Positions 8,459-19,627 are shown, counted from the first letter of the stretch. The stretch: 64,000 bases of DNA from Mauremys mutica (GCF_020497125.1 NC_059072.1:51928697-51992696); one strand, 5' to 3'. The notes: generated by a model not told the origin, from the letters alone. Translations and numbers: made by a program.

Positions 8459-10394
8459 AATAGAATCATAGAAGATTAGGATTGGAAGAGACCTCAGGAA
8501 GTCATCTAGTCCAACACCATGCTCAAAGCAGGACCAAGCCCAACTAAATCATCCCAGCCAAGGCTTTGTCAAGCTGGGCCTTGAAAGCCTCTAAGGATGG
8601 AGATTCCACCACCTCCCTAGGTAACCAATTCCAGTGCTTCACCATCCTCCTAGTGAAATAGTTTTTTCTAATATCCAACCTAGACCTTCCCCACTGCAAC
8701 TGGAGACCATTTCTCCTTGTTCTGTCATCCGCCACCACTGAGAACAGCCTAGCTCCATCCTCTTTGGAAACCCCTTCCGGTAGTTGAAGGCTGCTATCAA
8801 ATCTCCCCTCGCTCTTCTCTTCTGCAGACTAAATAAGCCCAGTTCCCTCAGCCGCTCCTCATAAGTCATGTGCCTCAGCCCCCTAATCATTTTTGTTTCC
8901 CTCCACTAGACTTTCTCTAATTTGTCCACATCCTTTCTGTAGAGGGAGGCCCAAAACTGGACTCCAGATGTGGCCTCACAAGTGCCGAATAGAGGGGAAT
9001 AATCGCTTCCCTTGATCTACTGGCAGTGCTCCTACTAATGCAGCCCAATATGCTGTTAGCCTTCTTAGCAACAAGGACACACTGCTGACTCATAGCCAGC
9101 TTCTCATCTTCTCATCCATTATAATCCTCGAACTGCTGTTTAATCACTTGGTCCCCAGCCTGTAGTAGTGCATGGGATTCTTCCATCCTAAGTGCAGGAC
9201 TCTGCACTTGTCCTTGTAGAACCTCATCAGATTTCTTTTATCTAGGTCACTCTGGATCCTATTCCTTCCCTTCAGTGTATCTACCTCTCCCCCGAGCTTA
9301 GCGAATTTGCTAAGGGTGCAGTTAATCTCATCATCAAGATAATTAATAAAGGTATAGAACAAAACTGGCTCCAGGACCCGACCCCTGAGGCACTCTGCTT
9401 GATACCGGCTGCCAACTAGACATTGAGCTGTTGACCACTACCCATTGAGCCCAACGATGTAGCCAGCTTTCTATCCGCCTTATAATCCTTTCTTCCGATC
9501 CATACTTCTTTAACTTGCTGGCAAGAATACTGTTGGAGACCGTATCAAAAGGTTTGCTAAATATCCGCTTTCCCAATATCCACAGAGCCAATTATCTCAT
9601 CATAGAAGGCAATCAGGTTGGTCAGGCATGACTTGCCCTTGGTGAATCCAGATTGACTGTTCCTGATCACCTTCGTCTCCTCCAAGGGCTTCAAAATGGA
9701 TTCCTTGAGTACCTGCTCCATTATTTTTCTGGGGATAGAGGTGGGGCTGACCAGTCTGGAGTTCCCCGGATTTTCCTTCTTCCCCTTTTTAAAGATGGGC
9801 ACTATATTTGCCTTTTTCCAATCGTACAGGACCTCCCGCGATTGCCACAAGTTTTCAGAGATAATGGACAATGGCTCTGCAGTCACATCAGCCAACTCCC
9901 TCAGCTCCCTCGGATGCATTGCATCTGGCCCCAGGGACTTGTGAATGCTTTTCTTGTCCAGCTTTTCTATATAGTCCTTAACCTGTTCTTTCATCACTGA
10001 GGACTGCTCACCCCCTCCCCATCCTGTACTGCCCAGTGCAGCAGTCTGGGAACTGGCCTTGTCTGTGAAGACCGAGGCAAAAAAAGCATTGAGTACTTCA
10101 GCTTTTTCCACATCATCTATTAATAGGTTGCCTCCCCCATTCAGTAAGGATCCTACACTTTCCTTGATGTTCTCCTTGTTGCTAACATACCTGTAGAAAC
10201 CCTTCTTGTTACCCTTCACATCCCTTGCTAGCTGCAACTCTAATTGTGCTTTGGCCTTCCTGATTACATTCCTGCATGCTTGAGCAATATTTTTATACTT
10301 CTCCCTAGTCACCTGTCCAAGTTTCAATTTCTTGTAAGCTTCCTTTTTGTGTTTAAGCTCACCGAAGATTTCTCTGGTAAGCCAAGCTGGTCAG
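8459..10394 (-). mobile_element. CR1 LINE copy B in the left inverted arm
   Basis: A ~1.9-kb minus-strand CR1 with its 3' end at about 8459 (plus strand TAGAATCATAGAAG). It is 5'-truncated near 10394, in the linker between endonuclease and RT. The right arm of the inverted duplication preserves the empty site (plus strand CATGTAAAATCCC region at about 17670), which implies a 4-bp duplication ATGT at 8455-8458 and 10395-10398. Coding sequence is broken into at least five minus-strand pieces. Confidence 0.9.
8544..10327 (-). pseudogene. CR1 ORF2 pseudogene (copy B)
   Basis: On the minus strand the order is: 10327-9557 (256 codons; RKAKAQLELQLARDVKGNKK linker, FASVFTDK, GPDAMHPRELRELADV, WKKANIVPIFKKGKK, GFTKGKSCLTNLIAFYDEI), 9591-9343 (palm region and VPQGSGPG), 9362-9144 (YLDDEINCTLSKFAKLGGEV), 8890-8639 ([19 protein letters not shown]) and 8738-8544 (KHWNWLPREVVE). 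Several frameshifts separate the pieces. The catalytic FADDTKLGG block reads FAKLGG: three residues including both Asp are deleted in frame, so even a repaired frame would be inactive. The N-terminal endonuclease is missing by truncation. Confidence 0.9.
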
Positions 10395-10546
10395 ATGTCC
10401 AAATATTTCATCATATATTTCCTTGTGAAAATGTCTATATTCTTTATATTCTGAATAAACATTTAAAGAAATATTTTAATATGCATTTCATGCATGTTTT
10501 ACAATGGTTGAAAATGTATATTAATACTGTATGATTTCTTGCAGTG

Positions 10547-12484
10547 ACTAAAACTCACAGTTTGACGTTAAAATTTAGACACCTCTATATAATATCTTTT
10601 AACATTTAACATTTAGCGTTATCATTTACCACTAAAAATGAATTTTTAAACACAAAACATTATGCTTAAAGCTTCAACCACATTATAACAAGGAATTAAG
10701 AATTAACGTAACGTGTCAGAGACACATTTCACTATACCTAGATATTTCAGAAGTCTCCAATCTGTGAGTAGTATTGTCTCTCATGTGTGCTGTTAGAGTA
10801 GAAACTATTAATGAAATCTGTCTGGTTTAGGTTTTTATATGGTGCCTATCCTGAAGGTATCTAAGCGCTACATAAAATTAAGGAATACAAAAGCCTGGAA
10901 ATAAAAGGCGTTTGTCTCTCTTTACTCCTCCAGACAGAGAAGCATGACTTTATTGTATACAGTTTTTTTTTTAAACAATTTTTATTTAATAGATTTAAAA
11001 AGGCATGTGAACCAACACAGAATGTTTGCTTTTATTCTTGTGGAACACTTTTTATTGAAAAACTGTGACCTATGCCTTGAACTGAACACTGTCAAACTTA
11101 GCTCAGTCTGATCTCCCTTAGCAAAAGGTTTCTCATTCAGGATCCTTCCTGAGGGCTGAGTCTGGGTTTTTCCAGCTGTATTTTCCTGTGGAGTGTAGTT
11201 ATTTTGGGGGTTTGCAGAGGGTAAGGTGGCCTCAAAGGTAGGCAAGTCCCAGTCTATTCAGTGACCTATGTAAAATATAGGTGTAATTTAGTTGCTCTGA
11301 GAAAGTGTGTCCACTGTGTGTGTCTATTTCTAAAGCTTTGTGAATATTGTGTCAGAAAATGTAATGTTCATTACTTAGGAAATATTCATCAGAAGAAATT
11401 CAGGCTAAAAATATGAGATATTATTGTCCTCAAATATTTTTAAATGTTTCTTGATATGCAGCAATATGTTTCACAGAGATAGTGAGACACAGAAATGATC
11501 ATCCTAATCACATAACTATCAAAGTGAGAGATTCCCCTGCAAAGGAAACCATCTTAAGCAGTCAAAGCCCACACTTCTCATGTTTTTTTTTAGTGGTTTG
11601 GATAAGAGGAATATAGAAGTGTGTAACATACAGCAGCTGCAGCCCAAATTCATTGAAGTTAGCAGAGCAGAACAGAGCAATGCAGGTATGATAATGCCTC
11701 AGGGTGATGGGCAGCCTTTGTACTTCATTCTGTCTGGTGAACTGTAATACACATTCTTACTGTATGCAGAATATGACTTAATTATTTCATGTATTATAAT
11801 GAGCAGCAAAACTGAATAGGCTGAACTGTCTCTTTCTATGGGTTTACATTTTTCATTCCCATGTATTTAGATAACAACATGACATTTTGATTCTACTGTC
11901 TGTTTCTAAAACATCACCTACTTTACAAAGAAACTGTAAAAACTGTAGTGCCTGTAACAGGTAAAAAAGCCAGACTAGCTTCATCCCCTTCTGTTAGCTC
12001 AGTATTTTCAGGTAAATGAAAATAAGGACAGAATGGTACAGTTATCTGTTTATTTTTCTTTTACTTCTCTTTTTATGTTTCAAAACATGTAATGGTGGGT
12101 ACTTGTGACACAATTTGCATTTTTTGTTCATATTTACTATTGTTTATTTAAGGCTAATTCACAAAAACTACAAACACAGAAAATGTATTTTCTTGTCCGA
12201 TATCATGAAAAGAGAAATGCTGTGTTAGTCTTGTGACTCATTATTTTTCTCACTTATGAAGATGAAGTGAGAATGGAGCAAAGTGACATATGCTTAAAAT
12301 GGAGCAAAGTTACATTTTCAGAGATGGCCTGTGGGATTTCTGGCATAGCACAACAGATCTGCTTCTTTGATTTGCTCGTTTTTGGGGGAGGAATAATAAA
12401 GGAATTGCATATGAAAGACCCAATTTTTTACACAAATAACATCATGAATAATTACATAGTATAGCAGATACACAGTGATAGAAC
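10547..12484. other. unassigned AT-rich DNA
   Basis: No gene recognised. A phrase at about 10838-10885 (GGTGCCTATCCTGAAGG, then AAGCGCTACATAAA) resembles the tail of ancient L2/L3-type LINEs. The remainder shows nothing I can name. Confidence 0.4.
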
Positions 12485-12759
12485 TAAGGGTATGTCTACA
12501 CTACCAGATTAGTTCGATTTAACTTAATTCGAATTTGTGGAATCGACCTTACAAAGTCGAATTTGTGTGTCCACACTAAGGACAATAATTCAACTTTGTT
12601 AGTCCACACTAACGGGGCAAGCGTCGACATTGGAAGCGGTGCACTGTGGGAAGCTATCCCACAGTTCCCGCAGTCCCCGCTGCCCATTTGAATTCTGGGA
12701 TTTCCCCACAGTGCATGCTGGGGGGAAAAATGTGTCGAGGGTGGTCTTGGGTAACTGTC

Positions 12760-13050
12760 ATCATTCAACGTGCTTTCGGACGTCTCAAGGGGAGATGGAG
12801 GAGTTTACTGACTCGCTCGGATCTCAGCAAAACCAATATCCCCATTGTTATTGCAGCTTGCTGTGTGCTCCACAATCTCTGTGAGAGCAAGGGGGAGACC
12901 TTTATGGCGGGATGGGAGGTTGAGGCAAATCGCCTGGCTGCTGATTACGCTCAGCCAGACAGCCGTGCAATTAGAAGAGCCCAGCGGGAAGCGCTGTGCA
13001 TCCGGGAGGCTTTGAAAGCTAGGTTCCTCAGGGAGCAGGGTAACCTGTGA
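12760..13050 (+). pseudogene. Harbinger (DDE_Tnp_4) transposase, C-terminal fragment
   Basis: The last ~94 codons of a frame ending at 13050 carry the PIF/HARBI1 signature: RAFGRLKGRWRSLL, then IVIAACCVLHNLCE, followed by a charged tail (RRAQREALCIREALKARFL). The DDE transposase would excise and reinsert the element, usually with a Myb-like partner protein. The N-terminal and central catalytic regions are absent, and upstream codons are terminal non-coding sequence. The residue before RAFG, normally the catalytic Glu in this family, reads Gln. It is a decayed remnant with no activity expected. No Myb-like partner ORF could be recognised at 13240-14150. Confidence 0.8.
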
Positions 13051-14150
13051 CTGTTCAGTTTCTTTACAGAGAAGCTGAACCTGCCCCTGCTTCAGTTACT
13101 GTTGACTTTCTTCTGTGGTTACATACCCCGTTCACCACGTTTCCCCCCTTCCAACACACGTTTAAAAATAAAGTTAATGGAACATTGTTAATTAACAACG
13201 TTTTCTTTATTAATTAATTTGCGTTAAAGGGTTGAAACAGGGACGCAGACTGTGGTGGGTAGGGTGTGCAGTGATGTTAACACCGCTTCTACACTCGAGG
13301 AATGACAGGCTCCTGCTCCTAGAGCAGTCTGCAGTGCCGGACTGGTTGTTTCAACGGAGCCTGCCATCCCTCCTTTTCGGGACTCTGTGTGCGGGGGCTA
13401 CGTGACCTTGTGGCGGGGGAGGACGGTTACAGATTCCCCTGCTGTGTGGCTCTGTGGTCTGGGACAAGGACCGCTGCATAAGTTCTGTAACCGCCCTCCC
13501 ATGCCACAAAGTCATGTACCCCCCACCCACACAGAACATGGAAAACACCTCCCAGACCGACCAGGATGCCTACTGACTGCACTGTGTGTGTGACCTGCTG
13601 TTGATCCTGCCCCCGTGTCTGTACCCTGGTAAAGGTGACTGTCCTATGCAATTAACAACCCCCTTCCCTCCCCGCCCCCACAGACAGTCTTCTGTAGAAA
13701 AACTTGACGGAAATAGTAATTAACAGCAAACTACTTTTAATAATCAACTACACAGTTAGGGGATGAAACTGGGATTGGGGCTTCGGTGAGCCAGGAAGGG
13801 AAGGACTTCTCAACATTTAGGGAATGAGAGCCTTCTTGTATTTGTGCACTCTGCAGGGGTGCAGTGACAGTTTTCACGGCCCCTGTCGCCCCTCCTTCTT
13901 GTTACTTTGGGTGAGGGGGGTTTGGGACTTTGTGGCGGGGGAGGGCGGTTGCAGATACAGTGCAGGGGGGCTCTGTCCTCCTGCCTGCGGTCCTGCAGAA
14001 CATCCACAAGGCGCCGGAGCATGTCAAATTTTCCCTGGGCATTTCCTGTGTGGCTGGTCAGAACATCCAAGCTCGGACTGCTGTCCAGAGCGTCAACAGA
14101 GTGGTGCACTGTGGTATAGCTCCCGGAGCTACTAAGGTCGATTTCCGTCC
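13051..14150. other. interior of the Harbinger derivative, no supported gene
   Basis: Contains a polyadenylation-like AATAAAG at about 13167 just downstream of the transposase stop, then GC-rich sequence with repeated 'TGGCGGGGGAGG' and 'CCGCCCTCC' blocks on opposite strands. Open frames of 65-114 codons on both strands share these low-complexity blocks and look like chance frames. Confidence 0.4.
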
Positions 14151-14336
14151 ACACACAGCCTAATTCGACATAGCCATGTCGAATTTAGCGCTACTCCCCT
14201 CGTCGGGGAGGAGTACAGAATTCGGACTAAAGAACCCTCTAGGTCGAACTAATTAGCTTCCTGGTGTGGATGGGTGCACGGTTAAGTCGAATTAACGCTG
14301 CTAAATTCGACATAAACTCCTAGTGTAGACCAGGCC

Positions 14337-14734
14337 TAAGTTACTTTATTTGTAATCAGGGATTGAACAATCCACTTGCCCACTTGTTGGTGAGCAAGAA
14401 TCTTTCCTGGGCATGTGCCATCAATTTTAGAATTTAAGATTTTATTTAAAATAAATATGTTTCCACCTCTTATATTTGCACACCAAAAAACCTTCTACAT
14501 GTAAACCAGTGCAGTGTCATCATTCTCTGTCTGCAGAACTCTGTGGGTATCAGTGAAACTAGATAAGAATCAGATCAATGTCACTATACTGCAGTTTAAG
14601 AAGCTATGAGAACAGCGGAGGTAGACCCAGAAGCTATTCACTGGGGAAGAAGATTCAAAAATGGAGGTTGAGGAAGAGCTGGATTATCAGAGACCCTTGC
14701 ACCATTATCTTGCAGCAGCCAGGAAGCTCTAAGG
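14337..14734. other. unassigned DNA
   Basis: AT-rich spacer between the Harbinger element and the next MITE, with no recognisable gene or repeat apart from the TAA and CTCTAAGG target duplications at its edges. Confidence 0.4.
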
Positions 14735-15070
14735 CAGGGGTCGGCAACCTCTGGCATGCGGCTCGCCAGGGTAAGCACCCTGGCGGGCTGAGCCAGTTTG
14801 TTTATCTGCCACGTCGGCAGGTTCGGCGGACCGCAGCTCCCACCGGCCACGGTTCGCTGTCTCAGGCCAATGGGGGGTGGCAGGAAGCCGTGGCCAGCAC
14901 ATCCCTTGGCCCGCGGCACTTCCCACTGCCCCCACTGGCCTGGGACGGCGAACCGCAGCCAGTGGAAGCTGCGGTCCACCGAACCTGCGGACTCGGCGGG
15001 TAAACAAACTGGCCCGGCCCGCCAGGGTGCTTACCCTGGCAAGCCTTGTGCCAGAGGTTGCCAAGCGCTG
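14735..15070 (+). mobile_element. hAT-type foldback MITE
   Basis: 336 bp with ends CAGGGGTCGGCAACCTCTGG and, inverted, CAGCGCTTGGCAACCTCTGG. Flanking 8-bp duplications CTCTAAGG (14727-14734) and CTCTAAAG (15071-15078) differ at one base. The interior is GC-rich and largely self-complementary (CCAGGGTAAGCACCCTGG near both ends). The 92-151-codon ORFs on both strands are by-products of the high GC content. Same family as 19747-20060. Confidence 0.85.
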
Positions 15071-15078
15071 CTCTAAAG

Positions 15079-15351
15079 TGAGAAGTATGCAGAAGGTAGA
15101 GAGGAAAGAATGGATACCACCCTTGGTAGGAACTGCAGAACATTCCACTTTCACTGGAGCTAGAGTGGGAAGGGACCTTTTCACCTAGGTATTGTCCCTA
15201 AGCAGTGGGGACTTTTGCCATAATTTGTTCCACTGACTACTAGCTGTCTTGTACGTTTTTTAAACTGTGTGCATGGGGGATTGGATGGGTTAAAGAGAGA
15301 GATTGTCGAGGGGAGAAATGGGAGAGAAAAGTCAATAGGAGGGTCCACAAT
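15079..15351. other. unassigned DNA
   Basis: Short spacer between two hAT insertions, with nothing recognisable. Confidence 0.35.
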
Positions 15352-15820
15352 GCTGAAAGCAGGGCTGCCCGGGGCGGGGCGGGGGGTGCCGAGTCTTCAT
15401 TTATTCACTCTAATTTAAGGTTTTGCATGCCGGCAATACATTTTAATGTTTTTAGAAGGTCTCTCTCTATAAGTCTATATTATATAAATAAACTATTGTT
15501 GTATTTAAAGAAAATAAGGTTTTAAAAATATTTAAGAAGCTTCATTTAAAATAAAATTAAAATGCCAATCTTATCAGTTTAGTGTGATCCTTTTCCTTGC
15601 TGAGTTTTCCAATGTGCACCACAGCAGGGAGTGGCTGAGGCCAGGAGCAGAACCCCGGGCTGGCTGCCGATACCCCAGGCCAGCAGTGGGCTGAAAGAGG
15701 CCGGAAGTCTGGACAGTGGCTGGCAGGGAGGCTGGCGGCCAGAACCCCAGACTGGCAGCAGGCTGAGCCTCTCAGCCTGCCAGTGGCCCCGCTCAGTCCA
15801 CTGCTAGTCTGGGGTTCCAG

Positions 15821-16766
15821 CAGGGGTAAAAGTAACTTACATTTCTTACAGGTACTGTCGTATCCCTCTAGAGGGAGGAGCTCAGGGGCTGGGATGTGTG
15901 TAGGGGAGCACTCAGAGCAGGGAGTTGGGGTGTGGGGGGATCGGGGCAGGGGGTGGAGATGTGGATGGTGCAGGAGTCAGAGCTGGGAGCATGGGGGGTG
16001 TAGGAGTCAGGGTTGAGTGGCGTGAGGGGTTCAGGGCAGGAGGTTTGGGGGTATAGGGCGAAGTCCTGGGGGGACGGGGACTTGGGGCTGGCCTGGGACA
16101 GTCCCGGTTGTGGCTGGGTTACCTGGATGGTGGATGGGTCCCTGCCCCACACTGTTCCTGTTTCTGCCAAGGGAGCTGTGGGCCAGCTGTGTGGGAGCAC
16201 TGCATCTGCAGGCAAATGGGGGGCGGCAGCAGAAGACCAGGGCCGGCTCCAGGCACTAGCCCAGCAAGCAGGTGCTTGGGGTGGCCAACGGAGGGGATGG
16301 GCACGTCCGGCTCTTCGGTGGCGGGTCTCTCACTGAGGGAAGGACCAGCCACCGAAGACTGAAGCGACAGCGGTAGAGCTGCCGCAGATCGCGATCGCAG
16401 CTTTGTTTTGTTTTTTTTTCCTGCTCTGAGCGGCAAAAACGCTGGAGCCAGCCCTGCAGAAGACCCTCTGGCCTGCCACTCCCTTCCCCCAGGGGCCACA
16501 GGGATGGCACATGCCTGCAGTGCCCCGGTGTCCAGCCACAGTGGCGAGAGAGGGGCAGCAGGACTGGCTAGGACGCGGACACCTCCACCGCGCCTCCCGC
16601 TGGCCCCTTTCACTTGCCTGACTGCCTGCTTCTTCGGCCGCTAGTGCCTGCCTGCAGGAGAGTTCCAGCAGCCAGCAGGCCCCAGCTGGGAGTGCGCCAT
16701 GCACTGCGCCCCAGCATTGGTCGGCTCTGGGTTCCGGCTGGGTTTCGGTTCCGGCTGCTGGCCCCT
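15821..16766. mobile_element. third-level insertion, probable hAT non-autonomous element
   Basis: Starts CAGGGGTAAAAGTAACTTAC and ends near GCTGGCCCCT. TTCCAG occurs on both sides (15815-15820 and 16767-16772), a possible degenerate target duplication. The interior is G-rich, with GGGGTGTAGGAGTCAGGG-like tandem variants at about 15880-16050. Long open frames on both strands, up to 192 codons, arise from this GC-rich DNA and have no domains. Confidence 0.5.
16238..16456. mobile_element. fourth-level hAT MITE, 219 bp
   Basis: Terminal inverted repeats CAGGGCCGGCTCCAG and CTGGAGCCAGCCCTG, flanked by a perfect 8-bp duplication CAGAAGAC at 16230-16237 and 16457-16464. It is the youngest layer of the nest. 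Confidence 0.9.
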
Positions 16767-17031
16767 TTCCAGCCGGGGTCTTAGCCACATGCTCAGCCCT
16801 CTGCCAGCCTGCGGTTCCGTTCACCCAGGCTGGCGGCGGGCTGAGTGGGGCCAGCGGCCGGGACCTCAGCGTGCCATTGAAAATTGGCTTGTGTGCCACC
16901 TTTGGCACGCGTGCCGTAGGTTTGCCGATCCATGTAGTATTCTAAAATATTGCAACTTTTTTTATGGAAGGGGCCCCCAAAATTGCTTTGCCCCAGACCG
17001 CCTGAATCCTCTGTGCAGCCCTGGCTGAAAG

Positions 17032-17519
17032 AGGAGAAATGAACACAATGAGAGAGAAGAGCAGAATCTTAAAACAGTTGGCAAACAACTGTTGTAGCAG
17101 GACACCTCCCCAAAAAGATAAAGAATAAAAATAGGAAGTGGAGGGGAAAGACTTGTGCATTCATTTCCACTTTCATATGGCCTGAAAAGCTATCAATAAA
17201 AAACTCCAGTACCATAAAGGGCTTTCATTTCCATCTTCAGCAGATAACCCAAAGTAATACATACCCAGCTTCTTCAACCTTGCAATCCAATGTAAAACTT
17301 TAACAGTGACCTTATATCAATTTATGAACAGTGATCTCATATCAATTATATCAACAAATCAGCACATATTTCATGCATTAGGGAAATTATTCTGCCATGG
17401 CATTGCTGAGGCCATCCCACAGTGGGTTCAACTTTGTACACATAATTTCAGTTACAAAATGCTCTATAAAAAACACTATCAGTACATAAATGTATGCTGA
17501 TTCCTAGATTATCGACATG
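17032..17519. other. unassigned AT-rich DNA
   Basis: No gene or known repeat between the hAT nest and the right inverted arm. Confidence 0.4.
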
Positions 17520-18088
17520 CACTTTACAGGAATCATACAGTATTAATATACATTTTCAGGCATTGTGAAACGTGCATCAAAATGCATATTAAAATATTTC
17601 TTTAAATGCTTACTCAGAAATAAAGACTATAGACATTTCCACTAAGGAAATATACAATGAAATATTTGGACATGTAAAATCCCTATTACCTATTTATATT
17701 GTAACAAAGCAAAATTCTTCCTATAAAGTACTTACTGTACAGAGTTCTGTATTTTGGATATTTTGTTTTGTTTGTCAAAACAGCAATCCTAACTAGAAAA
17801 TATTTCATTTGCCATATTTCTTTACCCAATAAAAGGAAATTTACTATGATTATAAAGGATCCGCAGCAAGTTATCTGCTTTTTTTGCTTCTCTTGCCCAG
17901 ACCCCAGGATCTCTAATCTTTCTAATCCCCAGAGTCAACAAAGATTTCTGCTCCTTTTGATCTTCTTTTAGATTTTAAGTACTTCACAGTAAAGCCAGTT
18001 CTGAGATATGCAAATGCATCCTAAACTTTTCTCTTATGAAATTCTGATATATTGCAACTAAAGATAGGACCATAGAAAGCTCCAGGGG
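17520..18088 (-). repeat. right arm of the ~570-bp inverted duplication
   Basis: Reverse complement of 8045-8458 plus 10395-10546. The continuous sequence at about 17655-17690 is the unoccupied version of the site where CR1 copy B sits in the other arm. Function and family are unknown. A polyadenylation-like AATAAAG lies at about 17619. Confidence 0.8.
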
Positions 18089-18096
18089 TTAAATCT

Positions 18097-18139
18097 TGTC
18101 CCCACTGAAGCCAAGGAGTGTTTTGACTTCAGTGGGGCC
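18097..18139. repeat. small palindromic repeat
   Basis: Perfect 11-bp inverted arms CCCCACTGAAG (18100-18110) and CTTCAGTGGGG (18127-18137). It resembles the dispersed 'CCATTGAAGTCAATGG' palindromes of amniote genomes. Confidence 0.5.
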
Positions 18140-18752
18140 ATGATTTCTCCTCAGATGTGAACACCACTGAACTTTGGACCAATCCCAACCTTTATGTTCC
18201 AAGTCCATATCTAGAAATAATCATAATTACTGTATGGAGTAAGAACATAAGAATGGCTATACTGTCAGGCCAACAGTCCAGTAACTGTCTTCTGACAGTG
18301 GCTGGTGCCAGGTGCTTCAGAGGGAATGAATAGAATTGGGTAATTATCTGTCATCCTATCTCAGTGTCTGGTAGTCAGGGCCTTAGGGATATCCAGAACA
18401 TGGGATTGTATTCCTGACCATCTTGGCTAATAGCCACTGATGGACCTATCCTCCATGAAGTTATCTAATTCTTTTTGGAACCCAGTTATACTTTTGGCCT
18501 TCACAATGTCCCTGGCGACGAGTTCCACAGGTTGACTATGGATTGTGTGAAGAGGTACTTCCTTACGTTTGTTTTAAACTTGCTGTCTACTTATTTCATT
18601 GAGTGACCCCTAATTCTTGTGTTATGTGAAAGGGTAAATAACACTTCCCTATTTGCCTTCTTCATACCATTTATGATGTCTATAACCTCTCTCTTATTCC
18701 CTACCAGTTGTCTCTCTTCTAAACTGAACAGTCGCAGTATTTTTAATCTCTC

Positions 18753-19623
18753 CTAATATGGAAGCTGTTGCAAACCCCTAATCACTTGTATTGCCCTTCT
18801 TTGTACTTTTTCCAATTCTAATATATCTATTTTGAGATAGGATAACCAGAATTGCACACTGTATTCAAGGGGTAGGTGTCCTATGGATTTACATAGTGGC
18901 ATTATGATATTTTCTGTCTTATTTTCTATCCCTTTCCTAGTGGGCCCTAACATTCTGTTGGCTTTTTTGACTGCTGCTGCACACTGAGCAGATGTTTTCA
19001 GAGAACTATCCACAATGACTCCAAGATCTCTTTCTTGAGTGGTAGCTGTCATTTGGACCCGTCATTTTGTATGTAAAGGTCGGATTATTTTTTCCAATGT
19101 GTATTATTTTGCATTTATCAACATTTAATTTCATTTGCCATATTCTTGCCTCTGCTTTGGACTTAACTATTTTAAGTAATTTTGTATCATCTGCAAACTT
19201 TGCCATCTCACTATTTATCCTTTTTTCCATATAATTTGTGAACAGCATTGGTTGCAGTACAGATCCTTGGAAGACCATACTATTTACCTCTCTCCACTGT
19301 GAAAACTGACTATTTATTGCTCCCCTTTGTTTCCTATCTTTTAATCAGTTACTGATCCAAGAGAGGACCTTCCCTTTTATGCTGTGACTGCTTAGTTTGC
19401 TTAAGAGCTGTTGGCGTGGGACCTTGTAAAAGGCTTTTTGAAAGTCCAAGTCTACTATATCCCCTGGATCACCCTTGTCTACATGCTTGTTGTCACCCTG
19501 AAAGAATTCTAATAGATTGGAGAGGCATGATATTCCTTTACAAAAGCCGTGTTGACTCTTCTTCAACATATTGCGTTCATCTGTGTCTCTAATAATTCTT
19601 TTCTTTAGTATAGTTTCAACCAA
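18753..19623 (-). pseudogene. CR1 ORF2 reverse transcriptase pseudogene (copy C)
   Basis: Three minus-strand pieces follow the RT order. 19623-19345 reads LKKSQHGFCKGISCLSNLLE and DIVDLDFQKAF. 19278-19006 contains the intact catalytic [10 protein letters not shown] and VDKCKIIHIGKNNP. 19052-18753 reads [31 protein letters not shown] and LELEKVQRRAIQVIRGL. The pieces are in different frames with stops between them. The C-terminus continues, broken, to about 18480. In an active copy this is the palm and thumb of the CR1 polymerase. Confidence 0.85.
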
Positions 19624-19627
19624 TTTG

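Larger units (their letters stand above)
8045..10546 (+). repeat. left arm of a ~570-bp inverted duplication (CR1 inserted within)
   Basis: After removing the CR1 at 8459-10394, the sequence 8045-8458 plus 10395-10546 matches the reverse complement of 17520-18088, by eye at about 90% identity with small indels. Matching stops abruptly at both ends. The pair is either an inverted segmental duplication or two opposite copies of an unrecognised interspersed repeat. No coding sequence is recognised. Confidence 0.8.
12488..14336 (+). mobile_element. PIF/Harbinger DNA transposon derivative
   Basis: Terminal inverted repeats GGGTATGTCTACACTA (left) and, read inverted, GGCCTGGTCTACACTA (right) enclose 1,849 bp. 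The ends are flanked by TAA at 12485-12487 and 14337-14339, the 3-bp TWA duplication typical of PIF/Harbinger. Subterminal regions are rich in TTCGA-type motifs in both orientations. Only the C-terminal part of a transposase remains, so the copy is non-autonomous. Confidence 0.85.
15390..16934 (-). mobile_element. second-level hAT element, minus orientation
   Basis: The left part (TGCCGAGTCTTCATTTATTCA and the AT-rich stretch to about 15570) and the right part (GTGTGCCACCTTTGGCACGC to 16934) match, in reverse orientation, the element at 62262-62571. It was therefore inserted inside the outer hAT and then itself interrupted at about 15821-16766. Confidence 0.75.
15360..17023. mobile_element. 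outer hAT element containing nested insertions
   Basis: Ends CAGGGCTGCC (15360) and GGCAGCCCTG-like GTGCAGCCCTG (to 17023) are flanked by a perfect 8-bp duplication, GCTGAAAG, at 15352-15359 and 17024-17031. The element's own sequence is only ~30 bp on the left (with an unusual G-rich run at 15371-15389) and ~90 bp on the right. The rest is a second hAT element inserted inside it. Confidence 0.8.

Noticed and set aside
13810..14154. 114-codon minus-strand ORF as the Myb-like partner of a Harbinger element
   Set aside because: No Trp-spaced Myb/SANT pattern is visible and overlapping plus-strand frames are equally long.
14578..15188. Cluster of 92-151-codon ORFs on both strands
   Set aside because: All lie in a GC-rich palindromic hAT MITE; the same peptide pieces recur in both directions because of self-complementarity.
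15783..16908. Long ORFs, up to 192 codons, in a GC island
   Set aside because: The island is a nest of non-autonomous hAT elements. Frames are low-complexity, overlap on both strands and lack motifs.
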